From the NCBI RefSeq assembly GCF_019279795.1, contig NC_056749.1, positions 575,210,247-575,274,246 on the forward strand: a stretch of 64,000 bases of DNA, written 5' to 3'. Numbering within the stretch: position 1 is the first letter of the stretch; every line of letters begins with the position of its first letter. A program made the translations under genes and the position numbers. The notes beneath the pieces were generated by a model, which was not told the DNA's origin, did not search any database, and worked only from the letters and a program-made list of their open reading frames with translations. Positions 10,388-22,413 of the stretch are shown piece by piece. Source of the stretch: Protopterus annectens (taxonomy: Eukaryota > Chordata > Ceratodontiformes > Protopteridae).

Positions 10388-12527
10388 ATGCTTCTTCATA
10401 CAGAAGTGGCAAACTTCACAACACCCATGCTGACGGACAATAAAGATACAACTGCTGAATACTATATAATTGCACTTTATAAGCACTTACACGAGTGCAC
10501 GGATCGTGCAATCCCTAACAGAACCAAGATGCTAGCCTCCAAAAAAAGGAAGCCAATCTGGTGGTCCCTTGCTATAAACAAACTCTACAACAGAAGAAAG
10601 AAACTGTTGCAAAAAAGAGTAAAATCCCATGATTGCAGGAGCTACGTAATCAGCCTCAGTAAGAAGCTGAGATCCCTCATAAAATCCTCCAAAGCTAGTT
10701 ACAAAAACAAAATCGCCACTGATTATAAAGACAACCACAAAGCATTCTATAGCTATGTCAAGAATCTCAATGGCAACACTCAGATCTGCTCTGAGTCACA
10801 GCACAATGGCACTAAATATACAGAACCAACTGATATTGCCAACATCCTGGCAGATAAGTTTAGTGCTAACTTTAGCCCTCTCACATCCCCTAAAGGGCCC
10901 ATCTCTATACCAGAATAATGCAAAGTACCTGTAATCATGGCTGCACAGGTAAAAAACAAACTCTCCAAAGCCAAGAACACAGCATCCATGGGACATGACA
11001 CCATCCCAGGCTGCGTTCTACAAGAACTACAGAACAAACTGGCACCCCACCTAAGTACCATGTTAGATCATAGCCTCACCTCAGGCTTTGTGCTCACTGA
11101 ATGGCACACAGGAATGGTTATCCCACTCCACAAAGGGGGAGCCACTACGGACCTTGGCGAACGACCGCCCCATTAGCCTGACGAGCATGGTCTGCAAGGC
11201 TATGGAGTGTATCATCATGGAACTTATAAACAATGACATTGGTAATCTCCAAACTCTGGACCCTACCCAGTTTGGGTTTGTAAAAGCCAGATCATGTCTC
11301 CTAAACCATGACAGACTTCTTTGAAGCAGTCACCAAAGCTGTAGATGAGGGTAAGGTGGTACACACAGCCTATCTAGAGCTTGCAAAGGCTTTCGACACC
11401 ATCCACCACTCTGGAATTATAGACAAACTCACTAAACTAGGTATAAATCTCTATGTCACAAGATGGGTTGCTAAATGGCTCACTGACCGAACCCACACTG
11501 TGAAAGTAGCAGACTCTAAATCCAACTTCAGACCAGTGACAAGTGGAATACCACAGGGTTCAATCCTAGGTCCTCTCCTGTTTGGTATCTACTTCTCTGA
11601 AGTACAGGCTAACACAGTAGGTCTTTGGCTAACAAAGTTCACATATGACTGCAAACTAGGAGCCATAATCAAATATTCTAAAGATGTGGATATCCTACAA
11701 AAAGGCCTCACTGAGACAGATGCCTGGTGTCAAAGACATGGCCTCAAGCTGAATGCCAAAAAGTGCATTGTCATCCCTTTTGGTAAAAACTCTGTACCCA
11801 TGAACTACCACATAGGCAGTAGTCTACTTAACAATGAAAGTGTGATAAGAGACCTTGGGACACAGGTGGACAGTAGTCTCTCCTTTGATAATCACATTGC
11901 CACAGTAGTCAGGAAATCCTTCTACGTGGCACACCTCATCACAAAAGGTTTATCATCCAGGAAAAAGAGGTCATTGTTCCCCTCTACTCATCACTCATTA
12001 GACCCATAATAGAGTACAATGCCCCTTTTGGTATGTATCTCACAAGCCATCTACAACAACTGGAATGGCCACAGAAATACCTCACAAAGTCGATTACTGG
12101 CCTCAAACAGATGCCCTATGCAGAACATCTCAAAAAACTCCAGATTTACTCTGTCGCATATCGCCTACTCAGAGGTGATCTCTGCCTAACATACAAAGCT
12201 ATGTCAAACCCAGAGCTGTTGGACATGCTCCACATAAAGAAATCCCAATCCCTCCGAGCTACATGCTCTAGGGACCTAAACCTTGTCACCACAATAAACA
12301 GAACATTCTGGAGGGATAGATTCCTGTCTCAGAGACTTCCCATACTCTGGAACAAACTACCTATCTATATCAAACAAAGCTCCTCATTAGCACTCTTCAA
12401 GAAAAATATTGATGATTGGATGGGAGATAGGGAATTCTCCCCAGGGATTACTTCTGTGGATCTGCTTGACAGGGTCACAGAAAAATCATTTTCTTGGGTG
12501 GTAAAGGCCTGTGTACCATTTGACTAG
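10388..12527 (+). pseudogene. CR1 ORF2 reverse transcriptase and C-terminal domain (broken)
   Basis: Pieces 10388-10918, 10937-11176, 11088-11324, 11308-12009 and 12033-12527 together cover the linker, RT and C-terminal region. Visible RT blocks are AYLELAKAFDTIHHSGI (motif A), SGIPQGSILGPLLF (motif B) and, for motif C, KFTYDCKLGA. The sister copies at 20158 and 47283 read KFADDCKLGA there, so the catalytic FADD has been lost in this copy. The C-terminus has FWRDRFLSQRLPILWNKLP. At least four frame changes confirm it is dead. Confidence 0.8.
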
Positions 12528-12630
12528 GCTTATATAAGCCCTAGGGCCAATAGCCTAGTACCTACCTATGAACCTATGATCCTAAGTATACGTATACAAT
12601 AAGAACTATTAAGACAAAATTACATGAATG

Positions 12631-12866
12631 GTATTTCCACTGAATACACAGGTAAACATTAAATGGACAAGATTACAGTTAAATAGCTACCCCTGGTTAT
12701 GGTCAGGAGTAAGTTCACAATAGCTAGTTATTAGATAATTCCACAGAATACAAAGGTATTTCCACAGAGTACATGGGGAAACAAAAATAGACAAAATCAC
12801 AGTTAGAATAACCCCTGTTACTGGTCAGGAGTAAGCTAACAGTATTCAGTTATTAGGCAAATTCAC
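12631..12866. repeat. Imperfect tandem duplication, about 124 bp x 2
   Basis: GGTATTTCCACTGAATACAC at 12631 recurs as GGTATTTCCACAGAGTACAT at about 12755. The following segments also correspond (ACCCCTG...GGTCAGGAGTAAG, then AGTTATTAG). It lies between the CR1 3' end and the antisense L2-like copy and may be part of the latter's 3' UTR. Confidence 0.7.
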
Positions 12867-12869
12867 ATT

Positions 12870-14990
12870 CATGTTGAGAGTTAGCCAGGCTTGTTACAGT
12901 GGCAGAGCCAGTTGAGTGTCATGTGTTTCTTAAATTTAGTTTTGAATTGGTCTAAAGGGAGGGGAGCAGATTAATTTTAGCTGGAAGTACATTCCAGGCT
13001 CTGCCTACAAAGTTAGCAAAGAGAGCATCACCAGCTACATTGTTCATTTTAAATTTCTGAATTAGAAGTTTGTTGGAGGATCTGAGCAGTCTTGGATTGT
13101 TATGAGGCATGATAATATTTGTAAGGGATGGACTAAATCTGGGTTAAAGAGGATTTTGTTATCCACAATCAGCAGGTTATATCGGATAAAACTGGGAAGT
13201 TCTACACACCCAAGCTGTTTAAGGTTGATGCAGTGGCGTTTTTTTAAAGGCAGGCCTGAGTAAAACCTGGAAATGTGATTGTAACAAGTTGATAGTCTAT
13301 TAAGTACAGATTTGTTTAGATTGGAAAGAAGAGGGGAGGCATATAAAAGTGTTGAGAGTAGGTGAGAGCGAGCTATGGCTATCTTAGCTGGAGGGGTTAG
13401 GAAGGCTTTTATTATATACAGTGAAGCAAGTATTTGATTGATGTTCTTGATTGTTTGATTGACATGTAGGTCAAATTTTAGGTTATTGTCAATAATGGCA
13501 CCTAGTAGTTTTGTAGAGCAGTCTGGGGAGATTATTGTGCCATCTTTTGAATTTATGGTGAAGGCGAAGGCAGCAGACCTTTGTCTTGGTGAGAATAACA
13601 GCCTTTTAGTTTATTTATGATTTAGTAGAAATCAACGTTCAGAGAGCCATTTTTCTATAATATTGAAGGTGGACTGGGTAGCATTCCATAAGTATATGGG
13701 AGATGTAGCTGAGCATATGAGGGTGGAGTCATCAGCGTATGGGATACAGCTGACATGTGGGATGACAGTACATAGGTTGTTAATAAAGATGGAAAACAGT
13801 AGGGGGCCCTAATATGGAGCCTTGTGGTACTCCAAAGTTGTTAGGTAATAGGTTAGAGAGCTTATTCTGCCAGAAAACAACCTGCTGCCTCCCATTGAGG
13901 TAGGATTTAAACCAGTGTTGGGCTTTATAATCTGGGCAGAAAGTTTGCACGGTGTGAATCAAACGTTGGTGATCAACCATATCAAATGCATTTGAAAGAG
14001 CCAAAAAGAGGGCTGAGGATATGTGATTATTGTTACAGTTATTATTTATGGTATTGGTAAAAGCCAGTAGGGCTGAAGTAGTGCTATGGTGTGGACGAAA
14101 ACCGTGCTGGGTATCGGCCATGAGGTGATTTTGGGTTAGGTGGTGCATGAATTGTTTGTGTATACATTTCTCCATAATCTTTGCAAGTGAAGAAAGTAAA
14201 GCTATGGGTATGTAATTGGATAATTCAGTGGAGGAGCCTCCTTTATGTAGTGGGATTACATAAGATGTTTTCCAAATGGTGGAAATATTAGCTTCTGCTA
14301 TGGTGCGATTGATTAGTATTGATATTGGATAGGCAATGGCATCAGTTGATTTTTGAAGGTACTCGGTGGGGAGATGATCAGCGGAGAGTGTGGTGGATTT
14401 TAATTTTTTTGATCAAGGTACGGATGAGTGATGTAGACACTGGTTGGAAGCTAAATAAGGGTTTATTGTCGGAGGTAATGCTATCTGGGCCAAGGGAGCT
14501 AAGAGGTAACTGGCCAGGTAGGGCTTGATTTCTTTGGGTAAAGAAACAGTTAAAAGTGTCTAAGACCTCTTCTGGGGATTTATCAATGGTGGTAGCAGGG
14601 ATAGGTGTAGACGTTTTTCCAGGGTGAAGTAGATTGTTCAGCACTGCCCAGAACTTCCTAGGACTATAATTGTTAGTAGTCTGTAAATTACAAAAGTGTT
14701 GTTTTTTTGCCTTGTAGAATGTATTAGTTTAATTCCTAGCATGCCTGTCTTTGACATGGTCCTGGGGGTCTTTAGTGGAGTGCCATTTAGCCCAAAGTGT
14801 GTTTCTACTGGCAATTATTAGTCTAGACTCTTTTGAAAGGCATGTAGCAGTTTTTGCCTTGTTCACTTTGAGTGAGCCGATGCATGCAGATCAAGGATTT
14901 CACAAAATTTGTCATTAAAATAGGCACATGCTTCCTGTAAGGGAAGGTGTTTTAGCATATACCAGTTATAGGAGATAAGGATAGTCATCA
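12870..14990 (-). mobile_element. L2-like LINE, antisense copy 2
   Basis: On the minus strand the order is linker, RT, C-terminal domain, matching the copy at 515-2946. The RT block FRPHHSTTSALLAF and the linker LLHPGKTSTP correspond to FRPSHSTTTALLYF and LLHPGQSTTP there. The C-terminal part near 12900-13060 is decayed. Endonuclease sequence is not clearly present. Outer boundaries are approximate; the right edge abuts an older CR1 fragment at about 15000. Confidence 0.75.
13780..14644 (-). pseudogene. L2-like ORF2 RT, antisense (broken)
   Basis: Piece 14644-14378 is the linker (LLHPGKTSTP, EVLDTFNCFF). Piece 14175-13780 is the RT with MEKCIHKQF, QHGFRPHHSTTSALL, SSALFLALSNAFDMVDHQRL (motif A region, with the first catalytic Asp position reading Ala) and NFGVPQGSILGP (motif B). 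The frame is lost before motif C, and the region between 14175 and 14378 is also out of frame. It is inactive. Confidence 0.75.
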
Positions 14991-14999
14991 CTCTCCATG

Positions 15000-16430
15000 A
15001 GGGGTGATGCGACTACAGAACCTGGGAACTATCGCCCCATTAGTCTGACGAGTGTGGTATGCAAAGGGATGGAGAACATCATCATGGTACAGCTTAACAA
15101 AGATATAGGCAATCTTTAAACTCTTGATCCCACACAGTTTGGTTTTGTCAAGGGGACATACTGCCTGCTGAACCAGGTTGAATTCTTTGAGGCAGTCACC
15201 AAGGCTGTGGATGATGGTACGGCAGTGCATACACCCTACCATGACCTGTACAAGGCATTTCATACCATTACCCCCCTTGGGTATCACTGATAAACTCACT
15301 AAACTAGGCAGGAATCCTTAGATCACTAGGTGGGTTGCAAACTGGTTCACAGTCCGGACCCACAGAGATAAAGTTGCGGATTCCAAGTGAGACTGAGGAG
15401 CAGTCATGACTGAAGTATACTAGGAGTCTGTCATGGGGATTCTACTATCTGGCATATTTTTCTCAAAACTACAGGCCAACACAGAGTGACTCTGGCTAAC
15501 CAAGTTCAATGATGACTGCAAGCTAGTAGTCATTATCATCTCCACAACTGATGCAGACATGATAGAAAAGTGGCTCACTGAGACCAATTATTGTTGTCTA
15601 AACCATGGCCTCAAGCTTAATGCAAAAAAATGCATTGTCATTCCCTTTGGTAAAAACGCAGTTGCCGCTAATTAACAAGTAGATGGGAGCCCACTGAACA
15701 AAGAAGGGGCCATAAGAGATATGGTCATACAGGTTGACAGTAACCATCAACTTTGAGCACCACATTGCCACTTAGGTCAGAAAGTCCTGCTACGTGGCAA
15801 CTCTTATAACCATAGGTTTCGCATCCCGGAAGAAAGAGGTCATCATCACTCGCTACTCTTCCCTCATTAGACTAATTACTGAATATAATGTGTGGTCTGG
15901 TAAGTACCTCACCAAACACCGAGAACAGCTGGAAAGGCCACAAAAGTACCTGACAAAAAAAAAGATGCTTGGCCGTAAACATGTCTCAATAAACATCAGC
16001 TGTTCTCAGTCTCTTATTGTCTACTTAGAGGTGATCTATGGTTCACTTACAAAGCCATGTTTAACCCAGCCCTAATTGAAATGGTACACCTAAAGAAATC
16101 CCAATCCCCCTCTGCCACAGTCTCCAGAGATCACAACCTGATTACAGCAACACACAGAACAGGATGGAGGGAAAGGATTACCACCCTACGACTTAACATA
16201 CTCTGGAATAAGCTTCCCATTCATGTCAAGCAGACCACCTCATTGGCCCTCGTGAAGAGAAATCTTGAAGAGTGGATGGGTAACAGAAATTTCACCCCGG
16301 GATCACTTGAGTTGCCCTACTGGATAGAAGCACATGAAGTTACGTTGGGTGGCATGGTGCCAGAGCAATTTATTTTTGGCTAGGCTTGTAAAGACTCCAG
16401 GGCCATTGGCTAGTACACACCTATGAATGT
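15000..16430 (+). mobile_element. CR1-like RT fragment, old and decayed
   Basis: Nucleotide similarity to the other CR1 copies is clear (GAACTATCGCCCCATTAGTC, TTAATGCAAAAAAATGCATT, ATACTCTGGAATAAGCTTCC). No long frame survives before 15794-16075 and 16057-16383, which hold the C-terminal region (RTGWRERITTLRLNILWNKL). Many stops and indels make it the most decayed CR1 copy apart from the scrap at 20-345. It ends in a CR1-like 3' UTR near ACACACCTATGAATGT. Confidence 0.75.
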
Positions 16431-17099
16431 ATAGACACATGTATGGCCAGGCATGAAGATCAACCAATTCCTGTAACCTGGAAGAGTAATTTTTTTGAAA
16501 TTTTCAAGGTAGTACATACCGACTCACTGACTGGAAGGATGTTGGTCTTGGGTTTTTTGCAGGTTTCTGACTGTGACCTCATGGTGCAGGGGACATCCCT
16601 CCGGCACAATAGTTTGAAGGAGAAGAAATATATATATATATATATATAAATATATAATACACACACACAGAAACACATGTGTACAAAAGTAACACTGAGG
16701 CACACCCATAAATCTCTATATGTCGATATGTGTATAATTGGTGTAGCATAGACTAGATTGAGACCTGCTGAATGTAGCTTTGTTTGTATAACTTGAGCAA
16801 AATTGTATAACTTAAGCAGTAATCCAGGCCATCGTTTTTGGAGAAGGTTCACCTGCACCCTAGTGGCAGGAGTGTGCAGTTAGAACTTGTCTGACCAAAG
16901 ACTGCTGGAACTGTGTTTAGTTTTTTGCTTTTATCGGTTAATTGGCTAAATTGTTTAAATTATTTCACTCATTTGTTACTGTTATATTACAAATAAATAA
17001 ATAAAAAATAAAAAAAAAACTTTATGACTCGCCACTTCTGCTCTTTAAATTTTCCCTTAGAACTAGTCATCACTCAAATCAGTTTTGTTGAGCTCAGCA
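16431..17099. other. Unassigned sequence with short TA/CA tracts
   Basis: It contains (TA)n at 16629-16648 and a short (AC)n at about 16661-16670. No gene is recognised. Sequence shortly before 17100 may be the extreme 5' leader of the next CR1 copy. Confidence 0.55.
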
Positions 17100-17299
17100 C
17101 TTGTTCAGAACTCAGTGTAAGCACTAAATAATCTACAAATAGCTACCGCACTCAACTATCCTCACTTGTCTAGAGGAAAACAGTTTTTAGTACTTAATAA
17201 ATAAGCAGCTATCCAGGCATGTGTAACGGTCAGCGCCCGGTGTTTTATCATGTATACCTGATGAATCTGGGCATCTTGGGGTAATGTAGCAATTGCCTC

Positions 17300-18099
17300 A
17301 TGTACACAGACAACCCTATCCTCATACCACTCAACACTACAATCTGTGAGAGATGCACTTATATAGCCAAACTGAAAGCAAAGCTCTCCTCACCCAAGAC
17401 TGGACTAGACAGTCAAGTGGAAAAGGTAATCACTTGCACCACACCTCACTCATTACACAGCCCCTCAAAACCTGCCACATCAAAAAAAAAAAAAAAAAAA
17501 AACACGTTGAAACACAAAATACACACCTACATTGGTGGAGGCTCTCAATAAAAATCTGCCCAAGCAACAGAGCCCTCCAAAGCAGAAATGCAAGCAAAAT
17601 CCACCACCAAACACAACACAAATGACACACAGCCCACATACTCAGTGTACCACGCAAACACAGTCCATAAGGTATAACAACATACCCAACACTCTATTCA
17701 TAGGTGGCTCTAGTCAGGAACACTGATGTTCCACTCACCAGGCTAAACAAGAAGAAAGTTACTGTCAGCTGCCTGTCAGGTGCCAGGATATGCCACATAA
17801 CGCACACATTCAGGTCACTCAACAACAAATACAAATATGACTCTGTCATTGTCCATGTTGGTGTGAATGACCTGAGACGTACCGCCCTGGACTTTATGAA
17901 AAGAGACATGGAGGAGCTTTCCGATCTTGTAGCCCAGGCAGGTATGACCCTAGCCCTGAGTAGCATCCTGCCATCACCCAGAATGATACCACATTACAAC
18001 AAAAAAATGATTGACTTCAACAATTGGCTAATCTTCTGGTGTCATTCTAAGGTGATCTGGTATCTGTCTACCTGGGATGACATGATCGACAGACCATGA
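17300..18099 (+). pseudogene. CR1 copy 2 ORF1 (zinc-binding motif and esterase, frameshifted)
   Basis: The frame at 17300-17551 starts inside the zinc-binding region and keeps ICERCTYI followed by KLKAKLSSPK. An A-run then shifts the frame. The frame at 17704-18099 holds the esterase with RICHITHTFRSL and VIVHVGVNDLRRTALDF, and continues further than copy 1 (QAGMTLALSSILPSP). The GDSIVR block is altered just upstream (about 17700), so the nucleophile region is damaged. Three frames are used in total. Confidence 0.7.
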
Positions 18100-18281
18100 T
18101 GCTTTGCCAGAGATGGACGGCACCTGTTGACCTTGGGATTCTGGATACTGGCTAAGGCTATTGCCACCCATATGGTGCCTTTTTTAAGCAAGGTTCAAAT
18201 GATAAATTCACCACTGTAGCAGGTACAAGAAAGCCAAATCTGAGGGTAATGCTACTCAATGCTAGAATTCTAGACCTCTGA

Positions 18282-18945
18282 ATGCACTCACTCAAACTCC
18301 AAAAAATGGAGAAAATCGACATCTGTGCAGTGACAGAGACCTGGTTCAAGGCTCCAGAGAGCACCCCTGCATTAACAGGCTATAATTCATACCACATCTT
18401 TCGGCCACCTAACCTGGAACAAAACACTAGAGGTGGAGGTGTGTCCATATTCATTATGGATATCCACACCTCCAGGCTAGTTGCTCAGCATAATGCATCC
18501 GAGATTATACAAGTGAATAACTCTGGGCAGGAGCGCAATCCAAATTGTAGCTTGCTACAGATCCACCACCATGCCCCAAGATTCCCATTCCTTATTTCTT
18601 GATACACTGGAAAATATTAGGGTACAACCCAACAACGTAATATTGGACAATTTCAAGTAACACACCAAGAACTGTGAAAAATACTCATGTACCAACTCTT
18701 TGGCTCAACATTTTCTGGAATTCATAAATTCCAATGCCTTGGATCAACGTATCCACATCACCACCAGGGACAGAAATATCCTAGACCTGGTCATTAACAA
18801 CATGGGTGAAAAATGTTCCACACCACTGGTCAATTCCTTGTTGGTCAGATCTGACCACAAACTAATCACCCTAGACATCCACATCCCGACTACACCCCCC
18901 ATTAGGGAAACCACTGTAAAAAAAATTTCTCTAAAGCCAACTTGA
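18282..18945 (+). pseudogene. CR1 copy 2 endonuclease domain (broken)
   Basis: Piece 18282-18602 carries DICAVTETWFKAPEST and GYNSYHIFRPPNLEQ. Piece 18700-18945 carries NILDLVINN and LVRSDHKLITLDIHI, so the SDH block near the end of APE endonucleases is intact here, unlike copy 1. The GDFN block between the pieces is disrupted (about 18640-18660). Inactive as it stands. Confidence 0.7.
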
Positions 18946-19055
18946 CGCATCATAAGACAGAAGTGGCAAACTGCACGACACACATGCAGACTGACAATAG
19001 AGGTACGACTGCTGAATGATACACAAATGCACTTTATAAGCAGTTACACGAGTGC

Positions 19056-20883
19056 ATGGATCGTGCTATCCCTAACAGAACCAAGATGCTATACTCCAAA
19101 AAAAGGAAGCCAATATGGTGGTCCCTTGCCATAAACAAACTCTACAACAGAAGAAAGAAACTGTTGCAAAAAAGAGTAAAATTACCTGATTGGAGGAACT
19201 CCTGGGTCAGCCTCAGTAAGAAACTGATATCCCTCATAAAATCCTCAACAGCTAGTTATGAAAACAAAATTGCCACTGATTCTAAAGACAACCACAAAGC
19301 ATTCTACAGCTATGTCACAAATCTCAATGGCAACACTCATATCTGCTCTGAGTTACAGCACAATGTCAGTAAATATACCGAACAAACTGATAGTGCTAAC
19401 TTTACACCCCTCTCACCCCTAAAGGGACCATCTCTATACCCGAAGAATGCAAATTTCCTGTAATCATGACTGCATAGGTAAAAACCACATTGTCCAAAGC
19501 CAAGAACACAGCATCCGCAGGACCTGACAACATCCCAGGCTGCATTCTACAAGAACTACAGAATGAACTGGCACCCCACCTAAGCTCCATGTTCAATAAT
19601 AGACTCACCTCAGGTTTTGTGTCCACTGAATGGCGCACAGCGACAGTTATCCCACTCCACAAAGGGTGAGCCACTGTGGACCTAAGGAACTACTGCCCCA
19701 TTTGTCTGATGAGCCTGGTCTGCAAGGCCATGGAACGTCTCATCATGGAACGTATAAACAAAGTCACTGGTAATCTCCAAACTTGGGAGCACATCCAGTT
19801 TGGGTTTGTAAAAGGCAGATCATGTCTCCTAAACCTGATAGACTTATTTGAAGCAGACACCTAAGCCGTAGACAAGGGTAAGGTGGTTCAGACAGCCTAT
19901 CTAGCTCTCGGCAAGGCTTTCAACACCATCCCCCAGTCTGGAATTATAGATAAACTCACTAAACTAGGTATAAATCCCTATGTCACAAAATGGATTGCCA
20001 ACTGGCTCACTAACAGAACCCAGACTGTGAAAGTAGCAGACTCCAAATCCGACTTCAGACCAGCGACAAGTGGAGTAACAAGGGTTCAGTCCTGGGTCCT
20101 CTCCTGGTTGGTCTCTTCTTCTTCAAAGTACAGGCTAAGATAGAATGTCTTTGGGTAATGAAGTTTGCAGATGACTGCAAACTAGGATCCATAATTGAAA
20201 CTCCTAACAATGTGCATATCCTACTACATGGCCTCATTCAGACAGATGCCTGGTGTCAAAGGCATGGCCTCCAGCTCAGTGTCAAAAAGTGCATTGTCAT
20301 CCCCCTTGGTAAAAAGTCTGTACCCATGAACTACCACATAGGCGGTAGTCTACTTAACACTGAAAGTGTGATAAGAGACCTTGGAACACAGGTGGACAGT
20401 AGTCTTTCTTTTGATAGTCACATCGCCACAGTAGTCATGAGATCCTTCTAAGTGGCACACCTGATCACAAAAGGTTTCTCATCCAGAAAAAAATAGGTCA
20501 TTGTTCCCCTATACTTATCACTCATTAGACCCATTATTGAGTAAAACAACCCTTTTGGTATGTACCTCACAAGACATCTACAACAACTGTAGAGGCCACA
20601 GAATTACATCACAAAGAGGATTACCAGCCTCAAACAGGCGCCCTACATAGACAGTCCTAAAAAACTCCAGCATTGCTCCATCTCATATCACCTACTCAGA
20701 GGCGATCTCTGCTGAACATACAAATCTATGTCAAACCCAGAGCTGTTGGACATGCTCCATTTCAAGAAATCCCAATCCCTCAGAGCTACATGCTCTAGCG
20801 ACCTAAACCTTGTCACCACAATAAACAAAACATACTGGAGAGATAGGTTCCTGTGCCAAAGACTTGCCATACTCTGGTACAAA
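19056..20883 (+). pseudogene. CR1 copy 2 reverse transcriptase (broken)
   Basis: Pieces 19056-19463, 19676-19864, 19883-20143 and 20158-20451 cover the linker and RT. The motif A region reads AYLALGKAFNTIPQSGI, with the aspartate changed. Motif B has lost frame after ATSGVTR. Motif C is retained as MKFADDCKLGSI. The C-terminal domain is cut at 20883 by the PLE remnant and resumes at 21543 (LWYKLPMYKKQSSSVALFKKN). Confidence 0.75.
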
Positions 20884-21542
20884 AACTAAGAAAAGGCAAA
20901 CAAACTAATAAAAATGAAAGACGGGTGCAATAGCAGCCAGAAAAAATTATTTAACAAGTATTTTAAAGCGCTTTTTCATCAGCGTTAATGGCTGACTTCC
21001 TCAGAAATAACAGTGAATAAACTGCAACGAAGTATTTAAAAATATTCAAATTAGGTGCCAATTACTATGTAGAATGCTGAACAACCTTCACAATCAATTT
21101 AAAGAAACATTCCCAATTCATTTGACATTATGTTGGGAATGTGTAGTACCTAACAATAACACATAAAATGACAATTATTTAAAAATTTAATTCTAAAAAA
21201 CATCAACATTATTACATTAGTTAATCAAGCTTTGATGTGTAACATTATAATACTTATAAAATTATTAATAAATATAAATTTATAACAAGTAACCAATAAA
21301 TGAATCGTCAGCATAAGACTAAAATGGACTCTACTATAAACATTATTATAATCAATGAAAAATATTAAATATAGTCAATAAAAGGTACATGGTACCAGGG
21401 CTAGAGTCTAAAAGAAAATCATCTCTTAAGATTGTTCAATTTTAGTAAACTTGAAATTGAACATGAGTCGTTAATTCCTGGATAACTATACGCATTTAGC
21501 CTGACTTGCCAAATTAACTCAACTTTTTCCAACTTGAGAGGT
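20884..21542 (-). mobile_element. Penelope-like element remnant with 12-bp target duplication
   Basis: The 659-bp insertion is flanked by CTCTGGTACAAA (20872-20883 and 21543-21554). The uninterrupted CR1 copies carry this sequence once, for example ACTCTGGAACAAACTACC near 12343. No protein-coding PLE domain is seen. The element is recognised by the hammerhead motif near its left end, antisense, in the same CTGAGGA...GAAA-AGCGCTTT context as the coding PLEs of this window. It is probably a 5'-truncated copy holding only 3' UTR and pseudo-LTR sequence. Confidence 0.7.
20965..21004 (-). ncRNA. Hammerhead ribozyme motif (type I-like), PLE remnant
   Basis: On the minus strand: CTGAGGA (20998-21004), stem II GTCAGC/GCTGAT around CATTAAC (20978-20996), GAAA (20974-20977), then AAGCGCTTT forming a very short stem III. 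Core CUGANGA...GAAA is the hammerhead consensus. Minimal type I hammerheads with tiny stem III are established for PLE pseudo-LTRs. Stem I pairing was not resolved by eye. Confidence 0.65.
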
Positions 21543-21775
21543 CTCTGGTACAAACTACCTATGTATAAGAAACAAAGCTCCTCAGTAGCACTTTTCAAGA
21601 AAAATCTTGATGATGGGAATTATGAAGTTCTCCCTGGGGATCACTTATGTGGCTCTGCTCGACAGTGGCACAGGAAAATAATTTTCTTGGGTGGCGAAAT
21701 ACAGGGTACCTTTTGGCTAGGCTTATATAGGCCCTAGGGCCAATAGGCTAGTACCTACCTATGAACCTATAAATG

Positions 21776-22325
21776 CAAGATTTTCAAATTTTGTATAAGT
21801 ATGTATTTCCATACCTTGATCAACAACCCTTACTCACCCACAGTGTTAAATCCACAGAAATTATTACTACTTTTATTCCACCCTGCCTCTTATAGTGTCA
21901 TCCTCATTATCCCTGTGAACAATAACTTTTTGGTTTCTGGACATTCAGTCTACATTTAAGCTCTTCCACTATCCATTAGACTTATTTTGCTCGGTCTGTA
22001 GCTGATGTAATGACATTCTCAACTGGTTTGACACAGGATTTGTAATTATTTCCACAAATTAAGTGTTATAATATCGAAGTGCATTCAAAAGAGTTGCAAT
22101 GTCCTGTTCACCTCTTTCTCAAACATCAGTAATCTACATGTGTTTTTTTCTATGTACTGCTGTTAGTATGGTTCACTGAAACCAGTATTACCTCCTTACA
22201 TTCGACCGTTTGTTCTACAGCTAAAAACTGAATATTAGTATGTGAATCAAAAGTTTTTCTATATCTGTCTACATATACATGTATAAAAGTATCTCATAAT
22301 ATATGTACACATACACAGACATATG

Positions 22326-22413
<88 letters not shown>

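Larger units (their letters stand above)
8642..12590 (+). mobile_element. CR1-like LINE, near full-length copy 1
   Basis: A short 5' leader (CAGAACTCATTGTAAGCACT, shared with the second copy at 17108) is followed by ORF1, the ORF2 endonuclease, the RT, and a 3' UTR ending near ACCTACCTATGAACCTATGA. The order Zn-binding/coiled-coil ORF1, SGNH esterase, APE endonuclease, RT is characteristic of the CR1 clade. About 3.9 kb, with several frameshifts. At least four further copies of this subfamily lie in the window: 17100-21775, 47082-48240, 54394-55392 and 63595-63770. Confidence 0.85.
17100..21775 (+). mobile_element. CR1-like LINE copy 2, split by a PLE remnant
   Basis: Same subfamily and layout as copy 1: 5' leader, ORF1, endonuclease, RT, 3' UTR. 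It is continuous to 20883, interrupted by a 659-bp insertion (20884-21542), and resumes at 21543 with CTCTGGTACAAA duplicated. The 3' UTR ends near CCTACCTATGAACCTATAAA. A poly(A)-like run of about 20 A lies in ORF1 at about 17480-17500. Confidence 0.85.
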
